The position numbers and the translations under genes were made by a program. This document shows, in pieces, positions 50,405 to 58,687 of a DNA stretch of 64,000 bases. Origin of the DNA: JBBRMW01 sp965246845 (GTDB lineage Bacteria; Chloroflexota; Anaerolineae; Aggregatilineales; UBA2796). The stretch is from NCBI GenBank assembly GCA_965246845.1, contig CBDFFR010000007.1:34479-98478 (forward strand). Direction: 5' to 3'. Every line of letters begins with the position of its first letter. Position 1 is the first letter of the stretch. The notes under the pieces were generated by a model that was not told the DNA's origin, did no database searches, and worked only from the letters and a program-made list of their open reading frames with translations.

Positions 50405-51513
50405 TGCGCGATAAGCGGCCTGTCGATGAGTTGAGCATCGAAGAACTGGAGCGCATCCTTGCGATCCGCAAGCGTGAGGAGCGACAGGTACGCGCCAGCC
50501 GCCTCGCGGAACGCCGTGTCGCGCATGTCCAGCCGATGCAGCCGCGCACGCCGACCGATGAGGCCGGGCTGCGCTGGGAGGGCGAAGACGATAGCACCGA
50601 AGCCGCGCCGAAGCCGCGCCCGGTCTTCATCCCGCCGACCCTCGCCAGCACCGCAGAAATCGAAGACGAGCCGACCGCCGCACCTGTCGCAATCGAAGCG
50701 CCGACCGCCTTACCTGCCGAACCGCGCTTCGAGGACGACGACCCGCCGCGCCGCGCCCCCGCTGCAAATAGCGCGCGACCCGCCCGCAAACTCTGGAACC
50801 GCGCGCTGCTCGGTGTCGAAATCGTGGCAATCGTCGGACTGGTCGGGGTCTTCATCGCGCTGTTCAGTTCGCTGCAATCCGTGACCGCGACGACCAACAA
50901 AATCCAGCAGGACGCGCAAGCCTCGCTCGTCGCCATGCAGGTCGCGCCGACCGCCACCCCGACGATCAACATCGCCGCAATCGTGCTGCCCGGCGGCCAC
51001 CTCTACGATGCGGATACCGCCTCCGCGAAGCTGAACCTTGCGGAAGTTCCGGCGCAGTATCGCGATGCCTATGCCTCCGCTGCGCTCGTCAGCTTCCCCG
51101 CTGTCGAACCGACTAAAAGCGCGCAAGCCCCGCTCAATATCCGTATCCCGGCGCTCGCCGTGCAAAGCGCAGTCGTGACGGGTGATGACTGGAACGCCTT
51201 GCAGCGCGGCGTCGGCCACCACATCGGCAGCGCGAACCCCGGCGAATTGGGAAATCTGGTCCTGAGCGGTCACAACGATGTTTACGGTCAAATTTTCAGG
51301 GACCTGGAAAAGCTCAAACCGGGTGATAAAATCTATATTTCCACGCAGAGTCGGGAGTATACCTACGTGGTGCGCAGTACCGAAATCGTCCTGCCGACCG
51401 AAGTGCGTGTTCTGGCGAATACACAACGCACCGTCGCGCAGGTCACGCTTATCACCTGCCATCCTTATCAGGTCGATACCCACCGCTATATTGTTTACGC
51501 TGAACTGGAGTAA
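50404..51513 (+). CDS. Sortase, class D-like, with long cytosolic tail
   Basis: The 369-residue protein has an unusual cytosolic N-terminal tail of some 130 residues, charged and Ala/Pro-rich. A membrane segment follows near 138-158 (LGVEIVAIVGLVGVFIALF), then the sortase fold. LNIRIPALAVQSAVVTGDDW, the catalytic His in NLVLSGHNDVYGQIFRDL, and the Cys in TLITCHPYQVDTHRYIVYAEL with a following Arg define the active site. The HND and TC motifs fit class D/E sortases of Chloroflexi and Firmicutes. No LPxTG substrate gene is seen in the window. Sortases link proteins to a cell wall, or in this phylum perhaps to other anchors. Confidence 0.9.
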   Translation: MRDKRPVDELSIEELERILAIRKREERQVRASRLAERRVAHVQPMQPRTPTDEAGLRWEGEDDSTEAAPKPRPVFIPPTLASTAEIEDEPTAAPVAIEAPTALPAEPRFEDDDPPRRAPAANSARPARKLWNRALLGVEIVAIVGLVGVFIALFSSLQSVTATTNKIQQDAQASLVAMQVAPTATPTINIAAIVLPGGHLYDADTASAKLNLAEVPAQYRDAYASAALVSFPAVEPTKSAQAPLNIRIPALAVQSAVVTGDDWNALQRGVGHHIGSANPGELGNLVLSGHNDVYGQIFRDLEKLKPGDKIYISTQSREYTYVVRSTEIVLPTEVRVLANTQRTVAQVTLITCHPYQVDTHRYIVYAELE

Positions 51514-51515
51514 TC

Positions 51516-51887
51516 ATGGCTCGCAATAAAAAACCGACGGGCAGCAACCGTCGCTACAACGTCCCACAGGAAACCCTCGAACGCGCCCGCGCCGAAATGC
51601 GCGGCGAAGTCGCTACGACGGATGAAGTCGAAGTCAGCCCGCGCAAACCGACAAGCCGCGTACAGAGCTATCCCTCGACACCGGGTGCGGCTCCCGCATC
51701 GGCAGCCGTGAGATCATCCGCGAAGCGCGCGCCGCTGATCGGCGGCCTGCGCAAGATTCCGACGATCCCGGAGCTGCAGGAAGAATATCGTTACGTAAGC
51801 CATGAACTGCGCAACCTCGCGATTATCGCGGTCGTGCTGCTCGCGGCGGTTTTCGCGGCTGCGGTGCTGCTTCCGAAGCCAGTTTAA
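51516..51887 (+). CDS. Small basic tail-anchored membrane protein after the sortase gene
   Basis: The 123-residue protein has a basic, disordered front (MARNKKPTGSNRRYNV, PRKPTSRVQSYPSTPG) and one C-terminal membrane segment (LAIIAVVLLAAVFAAAVLL) close to the stop. The segment LQEEYRYVSHELRNLAII before the anchor is helical. It begins two bases after the sortase stop, so it is translated with it. It has no family I know. A sortase helper or scaffold is a guess from position. Confidence 0.65.
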   Translation: MARNKKPTGSNRRYNVPQETLERARAEMRGEVATTDEVEVSPRKPTSRVQSYPSTPGAAPASAAVRSSAKRAPLIGGLRKIPTIPELQEEYRYVSHELRNLAIIAVVLLAAVFAAAVLLPKPV

Positions 51888-51931
51888 CCGCAACTGACCG
51901 GGCTACGCCTTGTAGTGTAGTCCGGTTTGTG

Positions 51932-52013
<82 letters not shown>

Positions 52014-52064
52014 GGATACTCGCAATTATATTGTTAAACAGGCTTGTGAGCAATGCTCCAAAAC

Positions 52065-52095
52065 GAAAAAGCCGCTCTTTGAAAAAAAGCGGCTT
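52065..52095 (-). terminator. Intrinsic terminator of the rplM-rpsI operon
   Basis: AAGCCGCT (52069-52076) pairs with AGCGGCTT (52088-52095), and the minus strand runs into TTTTTC. It lies 20 bases past the rpsI stop. Confidence 0.85.
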
Positions 52096-52116
52096 CTCCA
52101 TTGCGCGAATTCGGAC

Positions 52117-52524
52117 CTAACGCTTGGTGTACGTAGGAGCCTTACGCGCACGCTTGAGACCCGGCTTTTTACGTTCTTTCACGCGCGAGTCGCGCGTCAT
52201 GAACCCGGCGTGCCGCATCGTCGGCTTCATCGTCTCATCCAGCTTGACGAGCGCACGTGCCACGCCTAGTTGAATGGCCGAGGTCTGTCCCGACACACCG
52301 CCGCCCTTGACCAGCACGGTCACGTTCATGGCTGCATCGAGCGCAACCGCACGCAACGGGGCAAGCGCCAGATCGAGATCGCCAGGGCGGTTCAGGAAAT
52401 CCGCGCCGTCCTTGTCGTTGATGATCACCTGGCCTGTACCGCCGGGGTACACGCGCACGCGGGCAGTGGCTTCCTTGCGGCGGCCAACGCCTTCATAATA
52501 GGTAGGGGATTGCTGGTCGGTCAT
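52117..52524 (-). CDS. rpsI: 30S ribosomal protein S9
   Basis: The 135-residue protein has the S9 marks YYEGVGRRKEATARVRVYPG, GGGVSGQTSAIQLGVARAL and the invariant basic end RKKPGLKRARKAPTYTKR. The tail would reach the ribosomal P site. Start ATG overlaps the rplM stop by four bases. It is the last gene of its operon, with the terminator just behind. Confidence 0.97.
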   Translation of the reverse strand: MTDQQSPTYYEGVGRRKEATARVRVYPGGTGQVIINDKDGADFLNRPGDLDLALAPLRAVALDAAMNVTVLVKGGGVSGQTSAIQLGVARALVKLDETMKPTMRHAGFMTRDSRVKERKKPGLKRARKAPTYTKR

Positions 52525-52976
52525 TCTGTTTTCCTGGCTTCCGGGACATCCAGCGCGACGGGCTTCTGCGCGCCGTGCGGGTGGTTGGTCCCGCTATAAA
52601 CGTGTAATTTGCGGTACATCTGGCGACCGAGGGTATTGTGCGGAAGCATCCCCTTGACCGCGATTTCGATTACGCGCTCCGGGTGCTTGGCGAGCATATC
52701 CTTGAACATCACCGAGGTGAGGCCGCCCGGATACCCGGAGTGGCGGTGATAGAACTTCGTCGTCTCGCGACCACCCGTAACGGTGATCTTGCTGGCGTTC
52801 AGGACGATGATGTAATCGCCTGTATCCATATGCGGCGCGAAGGTCGCTTTGTGTTTGCCACGTAGAAGGTGCGCGATGCGGGTTGCCAGACGCCCCAGGT
52901 TCAGGCCGGTCGCATCGATCACAAACCACTGGCGCGGGACCGTTTCGGTCGAGGGTGTGTAGGTTTGGAATCTCAT
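52521..52976 (-). CDS. rplM: 50S ribosomal protein L13
   Basis: The 151-residue protein fits L13: WFVIDATGLNLGRLATRIAH, LRGKHKATFAPHMDTGDYII, KFYHRHSGYPGG and AVKGMLPHNTLGRQMYRKL. It is first in the rplM-rpsI pair, the usual order. A TTAACA/TAGAAT promoter lies about 100 bases upstream. The leader also holds CTTCAGC-rich simple repeats (53020-53045) that could pair with each other. Confidence 0.97.
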   Translation of the reverse strand: MRFQTYTPSTETVPRQWFVIDATGLNLGRLATRIAHLLRGKHKATFAPHMDTGDYIIVLNASKITVTGGRETTKFYHRHSGYPGGLTSVMFKDMLAKHPERVIEIAVKGMLPHNTLGRQMYRKLHVYSGTNHPHGAQKPVALDVPEARKTE

Positions 52977-53072
52977 CTTTGTCTCCGATAAGCGGGGCGT
53001 TCCCGCCTGCGAGAGCCTTCAGCCTTCAGCTTGTAGCTTTCAGCATCGACTCGTTGATACATCGTTGGTGGC

Positions 53073-53100
53073 ATTCTACCATAACCATCCGCGCTGTTAA
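53073..53100 (-). promoter_or_regulatory. rplM promoter
   Basis: On the minus strand TTAACA (53095-53100) and TAGAAT (53073-53078) are 16 bases apart. It overlaps the last codons of truA. Confidence 0.6.
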
Positions 53101-53909
53101 GAAACTGATTCTTCAAAAGCAGATGATTGATCACGGGTGGCAGGTGCTTCGTACTTCACCGCAATGAGCGTCAAGCCCTGCGGCGGAGCCATCGTCCGCG
53201 CGCCTCCCCGCTCGCGAGCGGCGAACGCTTCCGCGAACTGATCGACCGTCCAGCGCCCAGCGCCGACATCGACCAGCGCGCCCGTGAGGACGCGCACCAT
53301 ATGGTGCAGGAAGCCGTTCGCTTCGACCTCGAAGGTGAGCAACCTTGACGCGCTGCCCGCATCCTCCGCTGTGCCTGCGCTCCACTGTGCCGCGAAGACG
53401 CGCCGGATCGTGCTTTCGCCCTGCGTCGGGTTGCCGAAGGTGGCGAAATCATGTTCGCCATGTATCAGCGCCGCCGTTGTGTTCATCGCATCCAGATCGA
53501 GCGCCCCGCGATAGTGCCAGACCCGTTGCTCAAGCAGCGGGTTCCGTTCCTTCACGTTATAGACCCGGTAGCGATAGACCCGGCTGGTCGCATCGAAACG
53601 CGGGTGAAAGCCGGGGTCCGCGCGGGTGAGCGACTGGAGCGCGATGTCGGTTGGTAAAGTTGCGTTGAGCGCCCGCAAGAGCGCTTCATCGGCGTGTCGC
53701 CAATCGTGATCGAAGGCAATCACGTTGCCTGCGGCGTGAACTCCAGCATCCGTGCGCCCAGCCCCTGTGATGCGGATGAAGCGCCCCGCGACCTGTTCCA
53801 GCGCGCTTTCGATAGCCGCTTGCAGGGTGGCCGTGCCTTCGGCCTGCCGCTGGAATCCGGCATATGCGGAACCGTCATAGGCGACGACGGCGCGATAACG
53901 GACCAGCAG
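53097..53909 (-). CDS. truA: tRNA pseudouridine synthase A
   Basis: The full-length product is about 270 residues and isomerises U38-40 in tRNA. It opens VRYRAVVAYDGSAYAGFQRQ, has the catalytic Asp in TGAGRTDAGVHAAGN near residue 55, and later YRYRVYNVKERNPLL and NGFLHHMVRVLTGALVDVG. The first ATG in frame (53723) would drop the catalytic Asp. Coding similarity reaches back to the rplQ stop TAG at 53910-53912, but the only codons there are CTG, CTG, GTC. The start is therefore probably CTG at 53909 or 53906, coupled to rplQ termination, unless a base is wrong. Confidence 0.88.
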   Translation of the reverse strand: MLVRYRAVVAYDGSAYAGFQRQAEGTATLQAAIESALEQVAGRFIRITGAGRTDAGVHAAGNVIAFDHDWRHADEALLRALNATLPTDIALQSLTRADPGFHPRFDATSRVYRYRVYNVKERNPLLEQRVWHYRGALDLDAMNTTAALIHGEHDFATFGNPTQGESTIRRVFAAQWSAGTAEDAGSASRLLTFEVEANGFLHHMVRVLTGALVDVGAGRWTVDQFAEAFAARERGGARTMAPPQGLTLIAVKYEAPATRDQSSAFEESVS

Positions 53910-54440
53910 CTATTCCGACGCCACCGGGGTTTCGTCGCTGCCTGTCGTGACGGCGGGCGTATTACCCGCGCCACCACGAATACGGCGCAGCAGGTTCCGC
54001 GCCCCGGAGGTCGGCTGTGCCGAGGCCGCAGCCTGAGTCGTTTCTTTGGGCTTGTTGAGGTCGTTATCCACGAGTTCGAGGATGACCATCTCCGAGTTGT
54101 CGCCCTTGCGCGGTCCGATTTTGAGGATGCGCGTATAGCCGCCCGGACGCTCCGCGTAGCGCGGCGCGTAGACATCGAAGACCTTGCGCATGACATCCGG
54201 GTTGTTGACACGCCCGTTGATCAGGCGGCGCAGGTAGACGACGCGCGCTGCATCACCGCTCGCGAGACCACGCTTGGCCTGCGTGATGATGTGTTCGGCG
54301 TCGGGGCGAATGGCTTGCGCCTTCGCTTTCGTGGTAATGATCCGCTCGTGTTCAAACAGTTGCGTGATCATCGTGCGGAACAGCGCGTTACGCTGTCCCA
54401 TCGTGCGACCGAGTTTTTTACCGTAGACCTGGTGACGCAT
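53910..54440 (-). CDS. rplQ: 50S ribosomal protein L17
   Basis: The 176-residue protein has the L17 core: MRHQVYGKKLGRTMGQRNAL, FRTMITQLFEHERIITTKAK and YTRILKIGPRKGDNSEMVIL. A tail of some 45 residues (AASAQPTSGARNLLRRIRGG) goes beyond the usual 120-residue length. It follows rpoA by 13 bases, the standard order, and its stop codon directly abuts truA. Confidence 0.96.
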   Translation of the reverse strand: MRHQVYGKKLGRTMGQRNALFRTMITQLFEHERIITTKAKAQAIRPDAEHIITQAKRGLASGDAARVVYLRRLINGRVNNPDVMRKVFDVYAPRYAERPGGYTRILKIGPRKGDNSEMVILELVDNDLNKPKETTQAAASAQPTSGARNLLRRIRGGAGNTPAVTTGSDETPVASE

Positions 54441-54453
54441 GTTCCCTTATCCT

Positions 54454-55422
54454 TTATGACGGGTCGCCATCCGCACCAGCGGCGCGCGGTCGATAGCCCT
54501 TTTCTTGCAGGCGCTCTTCCAGTTCGGTGAGCGACTTTTCGCCGAAGTTGCGGATCGCGAGCATGGCGTCCTGCCCCCGGTCCAGCATATCCAGCACTTC
54601 CCCGACAGTCGTGATCCCGGTGCGCTTGAGCGAGTTGAAGACGCGCACACTCAGGTCGAGCGTTTCAATCGGAGTATTATAGCGCTCGTCGTCGTAGGAC
54701 TTGCTTTCGTCCTTGATTTCGCGGCCAATCGAGATCGGCTCCATGTCATCCACGCCCGCCACGATTTTCAGATGGTCGGTCAGGATTTTGGCGGCGCGGC
54801 TCATCGCCTCGTCAGCGCGGACTGCGCCATCCGTCCAGATTTCAAGGACCAGCTTGTCGTAGTTGGTGCGCTGGCCGACACGCGCCCGCTCCACATCGAA
54901 GTTGACGCGGCGAATCGGGCTGAAAATCGCATCGACAGGCAACTCGCCAATCGGCAACCGTCCGCGCTCATCCGACGGGCTGAACCCGCGTCCAAGCCCG
55001 ACGTTCAGTTCGATTTCGAGGTGCGCGTCGTCGTTATCGGCAGTGAAGAGGTACAGGTCCGGGTTGATGATCTGCACATCCGGCGGTGTAACGATGTCGC
55101 CCGCCGTGACGGTCCCTTCACCGCGTACTTCGAGCCGCAGCCGCGCGGTTTCCTGCCCAACCATCGACAGCCGGAGCTGCTTGATTTGCAGGATCAACTG
55201 CGTCATGTCTTCCTTCACGTTCGGGATTGCCGAGAATTCATGCGGCACATCCGAAACGCGAATGGAAGTCACCGCCGCACCTTCCAGCGAGGACAGCAGC
55301 ACGCGGCGCAGCGCGTTCCCAAGCGTGATCCCATACCCGCTCTCAAGGGGACTGATGATGAAGCGCCCGTAGTTGCGGGAGCTGGCATCCCCCTCAATCT
55401 TGGGCATTACCATTTGGTTCAT
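54454..55422 (-). CDS. rpoA: RNA polymerase subunit alpha
   Basis: The 322-residue protein has the N-terminal assembly domain (RFIISPLESGYGITLGNALR, RVLLSSLEGAAVTSIRV, NVGLGRGFSPSDERG) and the C-terminal DNA- and activator-binding domain (LDLSVRVFNSLKRTGITTVG, then NFGEKSLTELEERLQEKGY). I chose ATG 55422 (MNQMVMPKIEGDASS) because GGAG precedes it; the longer frame overlaps rpsD. Its CTD is the closest in-window comparison for the mini-genes at 12.8-13.5 kb. Confidence 0.97.
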   Translation of the reverse strand: MNQMVMPKIEGDASSRNYGRFIISPLESGYGITLGNALRRVLLSSLEGAAVTSIRVSDVPHEFSAIPNVKEDMTQLILQIKQLRLSMVGQETARLRLEVRGEGTVTAGDIVTPPDVQIINPDLYLFTADNDDAHLEIELNVGLGRGFSPSDERGRLPIGELPVDAIFSPIRRVNFDVERARVGQRTNYDKLVLEIWTDGAVRADEAMSRAAKILTDHLKIVAGVDDMEPISIGREIKDESKSYDDERYNTPIETLDLSVRVFNSLKRTGITTVGEVLDMLDRGQDAMLAIRNFGEKSLTELEERLQEKGYRPRAAGADGDPS

Positions 55423-55445
55423 AGCCTCTCCTTTTCGTTCGCGGA

Positions 55446-56090
55446 TTAGCGGGAATAATATTCGACGATCAACTGCTCCTTGAGGGGCAGGTTGATGTCC
55501 GGGCGTTCCGGCCTGCGCACCATGCGCGCGGTCAAGCCCTGCGCCATCGTGATGTTCAGCCAATCCGGGGGCAGCGGACGATTCTTCATGAAATCGGAGA
55601 CCTCGCGGAAATACGCCAGGTTCTTGCTCGACCCATGTACGGTAATCACATCGCCCGGCTTGACGGCATACGACGCAATATTCAGCTTCTGCCCGTTGAT
55701 GTCGAAGTGACCATGCGAGACAAGCTGACGCGCCTGCGGACGCGAATCCGCGAGGCCGAGGCGATAGATTACGTTGTCGAGGCGGCTTTCGAGGATTTGC
55801 AACAGGTTAACGCCCGTCATTCCCGGCGTCTTGAGCGCTTCCGCGAAGTAGCGGCGGAACTGACGCTCAAGCACACCGTAGATACGGCGCGCTTTCTGCT
55901 TTTCACGGAGTTGTGTGCTGTAATCGGAGGTACGACCGCGACGGAAGGAGGTATCCTTGCCATGCGCTCCGGGTGGATAATTACGGCGCTCGACGGCGCA
56001 TTTTGGGGATGTGCAGCGCGTGCCTTTCAGGAACAGCTTTTCGCCTTCCCGACGACAAATCCTGCACACGGCTTCGGTATAACGTGCCAC
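55446..56090 (-). CDS. rpsD: 30S ribosomal protein S4
   Basis: The 214-residue protein starts MARYTEAVCRICRREGEKLF and has four Cys (about residues 9, 12, 26, 31) of the zinc-binding S4 form. The S4 RNA-binding domain reads ESRLDNVIYRLGLADSRPQA and RQLVSHGHFDINGQ. It also ends as usual, LPLKEQLIVEYYSR. S4 starts 30S assembly and can repress its operon by binding the message. A repeat-rich gap of 185 bases separates it from rpsK. Confidence 0.97.
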   Translation of the reverse strand: MARYTEAVCRICRREGEKLFLKGTRCTSPKCAVERRNYPPGAHGKDTSFRRGRTSDYSTQLREKQKARRIYGVLERQFRRYFAEALKTPGMTGVNLLQILESRLDNVIYRLGLADSRPQARQLVSHGHFDINGQKLNIASYAVKPGDVITVHGSSKNLAYFREVSDFMKNRPLPPDWLNITMAQGLTARMVRRPERPDINLPLKEQLIVEYYSR

Positions 56091-56180
56091 TTTCGGCTTC
56101 CTCCAGACACTCTACTGTGTCGTGTTTACACCTGAACAGGTATAAGGTTTAAGGTATGTGGCTTCTAGCCACCAGCCACC

Positions 56181-56267
56181 AGCCGCCAGCTTTGGACGGT
56201 GAAGGCAATTTGGGAGTAACCGCTGCGCTATCGGCCTGATCCTGCTGGAGGCTGATGGCTGGCGGCT
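56181..56267. repeat. Inverted repeat in the rpsK-rpsD gap
   Basis: AGCCGCCAGC (56181-56190) is mirrored exactly by GCTGGCGGCT (56258-56267), around a 67-base loop. The left arm is preceded by CCACCAG repeats (56169-56180). It lies within a ribosomal operon and could be an operator for S4 autoregulation, or just a spread repeat. Confidence 0.55.
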
Positions 56268-56275
56268 CTGAAAAA

Positions 56276-56692
56276 CTAGACGCGGCGCTTCTTCGGCGGA
56301 CGAACGCCATTGTGCGGAACCGGCGTCACGTCCTTGATCGAACGCACACGCAGGCCGCTGGCCTGAATCGCGCGGATCGCGGATTCGCGACCGGGACCGG
56401 GGCCCTTCACAAAGACATCGACTTCCTGCATTCCCTGCTCTTTGGCGTTGTCGCTGGCTTGCCCGGCGGCCACGCGCGCCGCGTAGGGCGTGCTTTTACG
56501 CGAGCCTTTGAACCCTGCGGTTCCGGCGCTCGCCCACGAGACGACGTTACCCTGCTGGTCGGACATGCTCACAATCGTGTTGTTGAATGTCGCATGGATA
56601 TGCGCCTGTCCGTAGGGTATGTTCTTGCGGACTTTTTTCGCGCCCGAACGACGCGCCCCAGTCCGGCGGTTGGTTGTCGCGGTACGACCCAT
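56276..56692 (-). CDS. rpsK: 30S ribosomal protein S11
   Basis: The 138-residue protein has the S11 marks GQAHIHATFNNTIVSMSDQQG, here broken as GQAHIHATFNNTIV then SMSDQQGNVVSWASAGTAGF, KGSRKSTPYAARVAAGQAS and VDVFVKGPGPGRESAIRAI, ending in PVPHNGVRPPKKRRV. The basic front (RRTGARRSGAKKVRKN) is normal. It is the first gene of its operon; rpsM, usually just before it, is absent here. A promoter and leader hairpin are found upstream. Confidence 0.97.
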   Translation of the reverse strand: MGRTATTNRRTGARRSGAKKVRKNIPYGQAHIHATFNNTIVSMSDQQGNVVSWASAGTAGFKGSRKSTPYAARVAAGQASDNAKEQGMQEVDVFVKGPGPGRESAIRAIQASGLRVRSIKDVTPVPHNGVRPPKKRRV

Positions 56693-56708
56693 TGTTGACT
56701 CCCGCTAT

Positions 56709-56729
56709 AAAAATCAGCGCCCGCGCTGA
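56709..56729 (-). promoter_or_regulatory. rpsK leader terminator-like hairpin
   Basis: TCAGCGC (56714-56720) pairs with GCGCTGA (56723-56729), and the minus strand continues TTTTT (56709-56713). It lies between promoter and start codon, the place of an attenuator. Confidence 0.55.
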
Positions 56730-56782
56730 ATTTGACTGGTTAAAAATCCAGAGATCAAATGTCCGTGCGATCAGGCCGCCGA

Positions 56783-56811
56783 AGTATAGCAGAACGCAGC
56801 GCGCTTGTGAA
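56783..56811 (-). promoter_or_regulatory. rpsK operon promoter
   Basis: On the minus strand TTCACA (56806-56811) and TATACT (56783-56788) are spaced by 17 bases, upstream of the leader hairpin. Confidence 0.65.
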
Positions 56812-56922
56812 GGGTATGCGCGAATTGTTAAAACACAACGAATCTGTTCAAAGATTGTAACGTGCGCGCTCCTTGTACGGCGGCGCTCTGACATACAATT
56901 ATTGGAACCGGAGGCCGAAATC

Positions 56923-57624
56923 GTGCTTATGTCTGAACGTGAAACCATAGCCATCATCAGCGACTTGATACGCGGTCTACGCCACGAACTCGGCAACCTG
57001 ACCACTGTGTTGAACTTCGACCTTGCCGCGCTCGAAACGGCCATCCGTGACAAGCAAACCGATGTCGCGGTGGTCTCCGGCCTCAAGGCAAACCTAATCG
57101 CGCTTAATGAAATTTTGCTGCGTCTCAAGCAGTATCCACAGCCGCAAATTCATCTCGGCACGGTCGATCTGCACGAAATCCTGATGAGCGCGGCAGAACA
57201 TGCGTGCCGCCAGACCGGGAGCAACATGGGGCAGTTCGCGTTCCGTCCGGCAGATGGCGAACTGCTGATCCATGCCGATGACGCGGCGCTATTGACGGCC
57301 TTCGGCGCGCTCATCAAAAACGCGGTCGAAGCCAACCGCAAGACGGGCGGACAGATCATCGAGGTCGCGATGCGTCCCGAGCGCGACGACGTGATCGTGC
57401 AGATTGGGGATGCAGGTCCCGGCTTCGATGAGCGCACACTGGCGGCGGCCTTCTCACCGTCCTTCACCACGCGCATGACGGAAGGTTTCGCGCGCGGATT
57501 AGGCTTTGGACTGTTCACCGCGCAGGCGGTCGTCTTGCTGCACGAAGGAACTATCCAGCTTGCGAACAAGCCAGGGCGCGGGGCGCTAGTGACGGTCCGG
57601 TTGCCGCTGCTCGACCGGACCTGA
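56923..57624 (+). CDS. Orphan cytosolic histidine kinase-like ATPase
   Basis: The 233-residue protein lacks a sensor or membrane part. It has a phospho-acceptor helix RGLRHELGNLTTVLNFDL near residue 20 and an HATPase domain: LIKNAVEANRKTGGQIIEVA (N box), IGDAGPGFDERT (G1), SFTTRMTEGFARGLGFGLF (F/G2). The nearest frame start is ATG 56929, but GTG 56923 sits better behind GGAGG. No response regulator is adjacent. Short HisKA-HATPase proteins often act with separate receivers. Confidence 0.8.
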   Translation: MLMSERETIAIISDLIRGLRHELGNLTTVLNFDLAALETAIRDKQTDVAVVSGLKANLIALNEILLRLKQYPQPQIHLGTVDLHEILMSAAEHACRQTGSNMGQFAFRPADGELLIHADDAALLTAFGALIKNAVEANRKTGGQIIEVAMRPERDDVIVQIGDAGPGFDERTLAAAFSPSFTTRMTEGFARGLGFGLFTAQAVVLLHEGTIQLANKPGRGALVTVRLPLLDRT

Positions 57625-57631
57625 ACGCGCG

Positions 57632-58612
57632 TCAGCTATTCCACTTCGCCAGCACGTCTGTATTCACCACGTTCTTGAATTCCTTCTTGTTGAGCGCATC
57701 GAGCGCGGTGTTGGCGATCTGTACCGCGACTTCATCCTGCGCTTCGGCGGTGCTTGCGCCGAGGTGCGGCGTCAGCACGACGTTCTTCTGGCCGATCAGC
57801 GCGATCAGCGGGTTTCCGGCTTCCGGTGGCTCGTCGTTGTAGACATCGATCCCGACGCCGCCGACCTGCCCGGCCTTGACCGCTTCCGCAAGGTCGGCCT
57901 CGTTGACGAGCGCACCGCGCGCCGCATTGACGATCCGCACACCCTTCTTCATCTTCGCGATGCTCTGCGCATTGACCATGTGCTTGTTCTCGTCAGTGAC
58001 GACGGCGTGTAGCGTGATGTAATCCGCACGCGCGTAGAGGTCATCCAGCGTGACCAGTTCGACGCCCATGCCGATGTCTGTTTTCACGAACGGGTCATAG
58101 GCGATCACGCTCATCTCGAAAGCCTGCGCCCGCTTCGCGATTGCGCGTCCGACGCGCCCAAAGCCGACAATGCCGAGCGTCTTACGGCGCAGTTCGGTCC
58201 CGATGTAGCTCTTGCGGTCCCACTCTCCGGCGGCCAATGATTGCGCCGCGCGCGGGATGTAACGGGCGACGGAGAGCATCAGCCCGAAAGCGAGTTCCGC
58301 CGTCGCGACCGTGTTGCCATCCGGCGCGTTGGAGACGGGGATACCGCGATGGGTGGCCGCCACGAGGTCCACGTTATCCACGCCGACGCCCGCGCGCCCG
58401 ATGAATTTCAGCTTGAGCGCGGCGTCCATCATTGCGGCATCTACCTTTGTCGCGCTGCGGATAATCAGCGCATCGGCTTCCGGGATAGCAGCGAGGACTT
58501 CTTCGCGAGACATCTTCACCGCCGCGTTGATCGTCACGCCCGGCGCATTGCTCAGGATGTTCAACCCGGCCTTGTCAAGGTTATCGGGGATCAGGATATG
58601 AAAGTTTGACAC
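57632..58612 (-). CDS. serA: D-3-phosphoglycerate dehydrogenase, short form
   Basis: The 326-residue protein is an NAD-dependent D-2-hydroxyacid dehydrogenase. NAD is bound at LGIVGFGRVGRAIAKRA. Catalytic segments are VNAARGALVNEADLAEAV (Arg), VGGVGIDVYNDEPPEAG (Glu), and LTPHLGASTAEAQDEV (His). RAGVGVDNVDLVAA and SNAPDGNTVATAELAFGLML support SerA, the first step to serine. The usual ACT or ASB domain at the C-terminus is missing, so serine feedback is unlikely. It is convergent with the kinase gene. Confidence 0.9.
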   Translation of the reverse strand: MSNFHILIPDNLDKAGLNILSNAPGVTINAAVKMSREEVLAAIPEADALIIRSATKVDAAMMDAALKLKFIGRAGVGVDNVDLVAATHRGIPVSNAPDGNTVATAELAFGLMLSVARYIPRAAQSLAAGEWDRKSYIGTELRRKTLGIVGFGRVGRAIAKRAQAFEMSVIAYDPFVKTDIGMGVELVTLDDLYARADYITLHAVVTDENKHMVNAQSIAKMKKGVRIVNAARGALVNEADLAEAVKAGQVGGVGIDVYNDEPPEAGNPLIALIGQKNVVLTPHLGASTAEAQDEVAVQIANTALDALNKKEFKNVVNTDVLAKWNS

Positions 58613-58687
58613 AGCGTTCTACCTCGTGCAGGTGTGCGGAAAACCGGGCGTGATTGTGCCGTATTTCACGGGCGAAGACAACTCACC

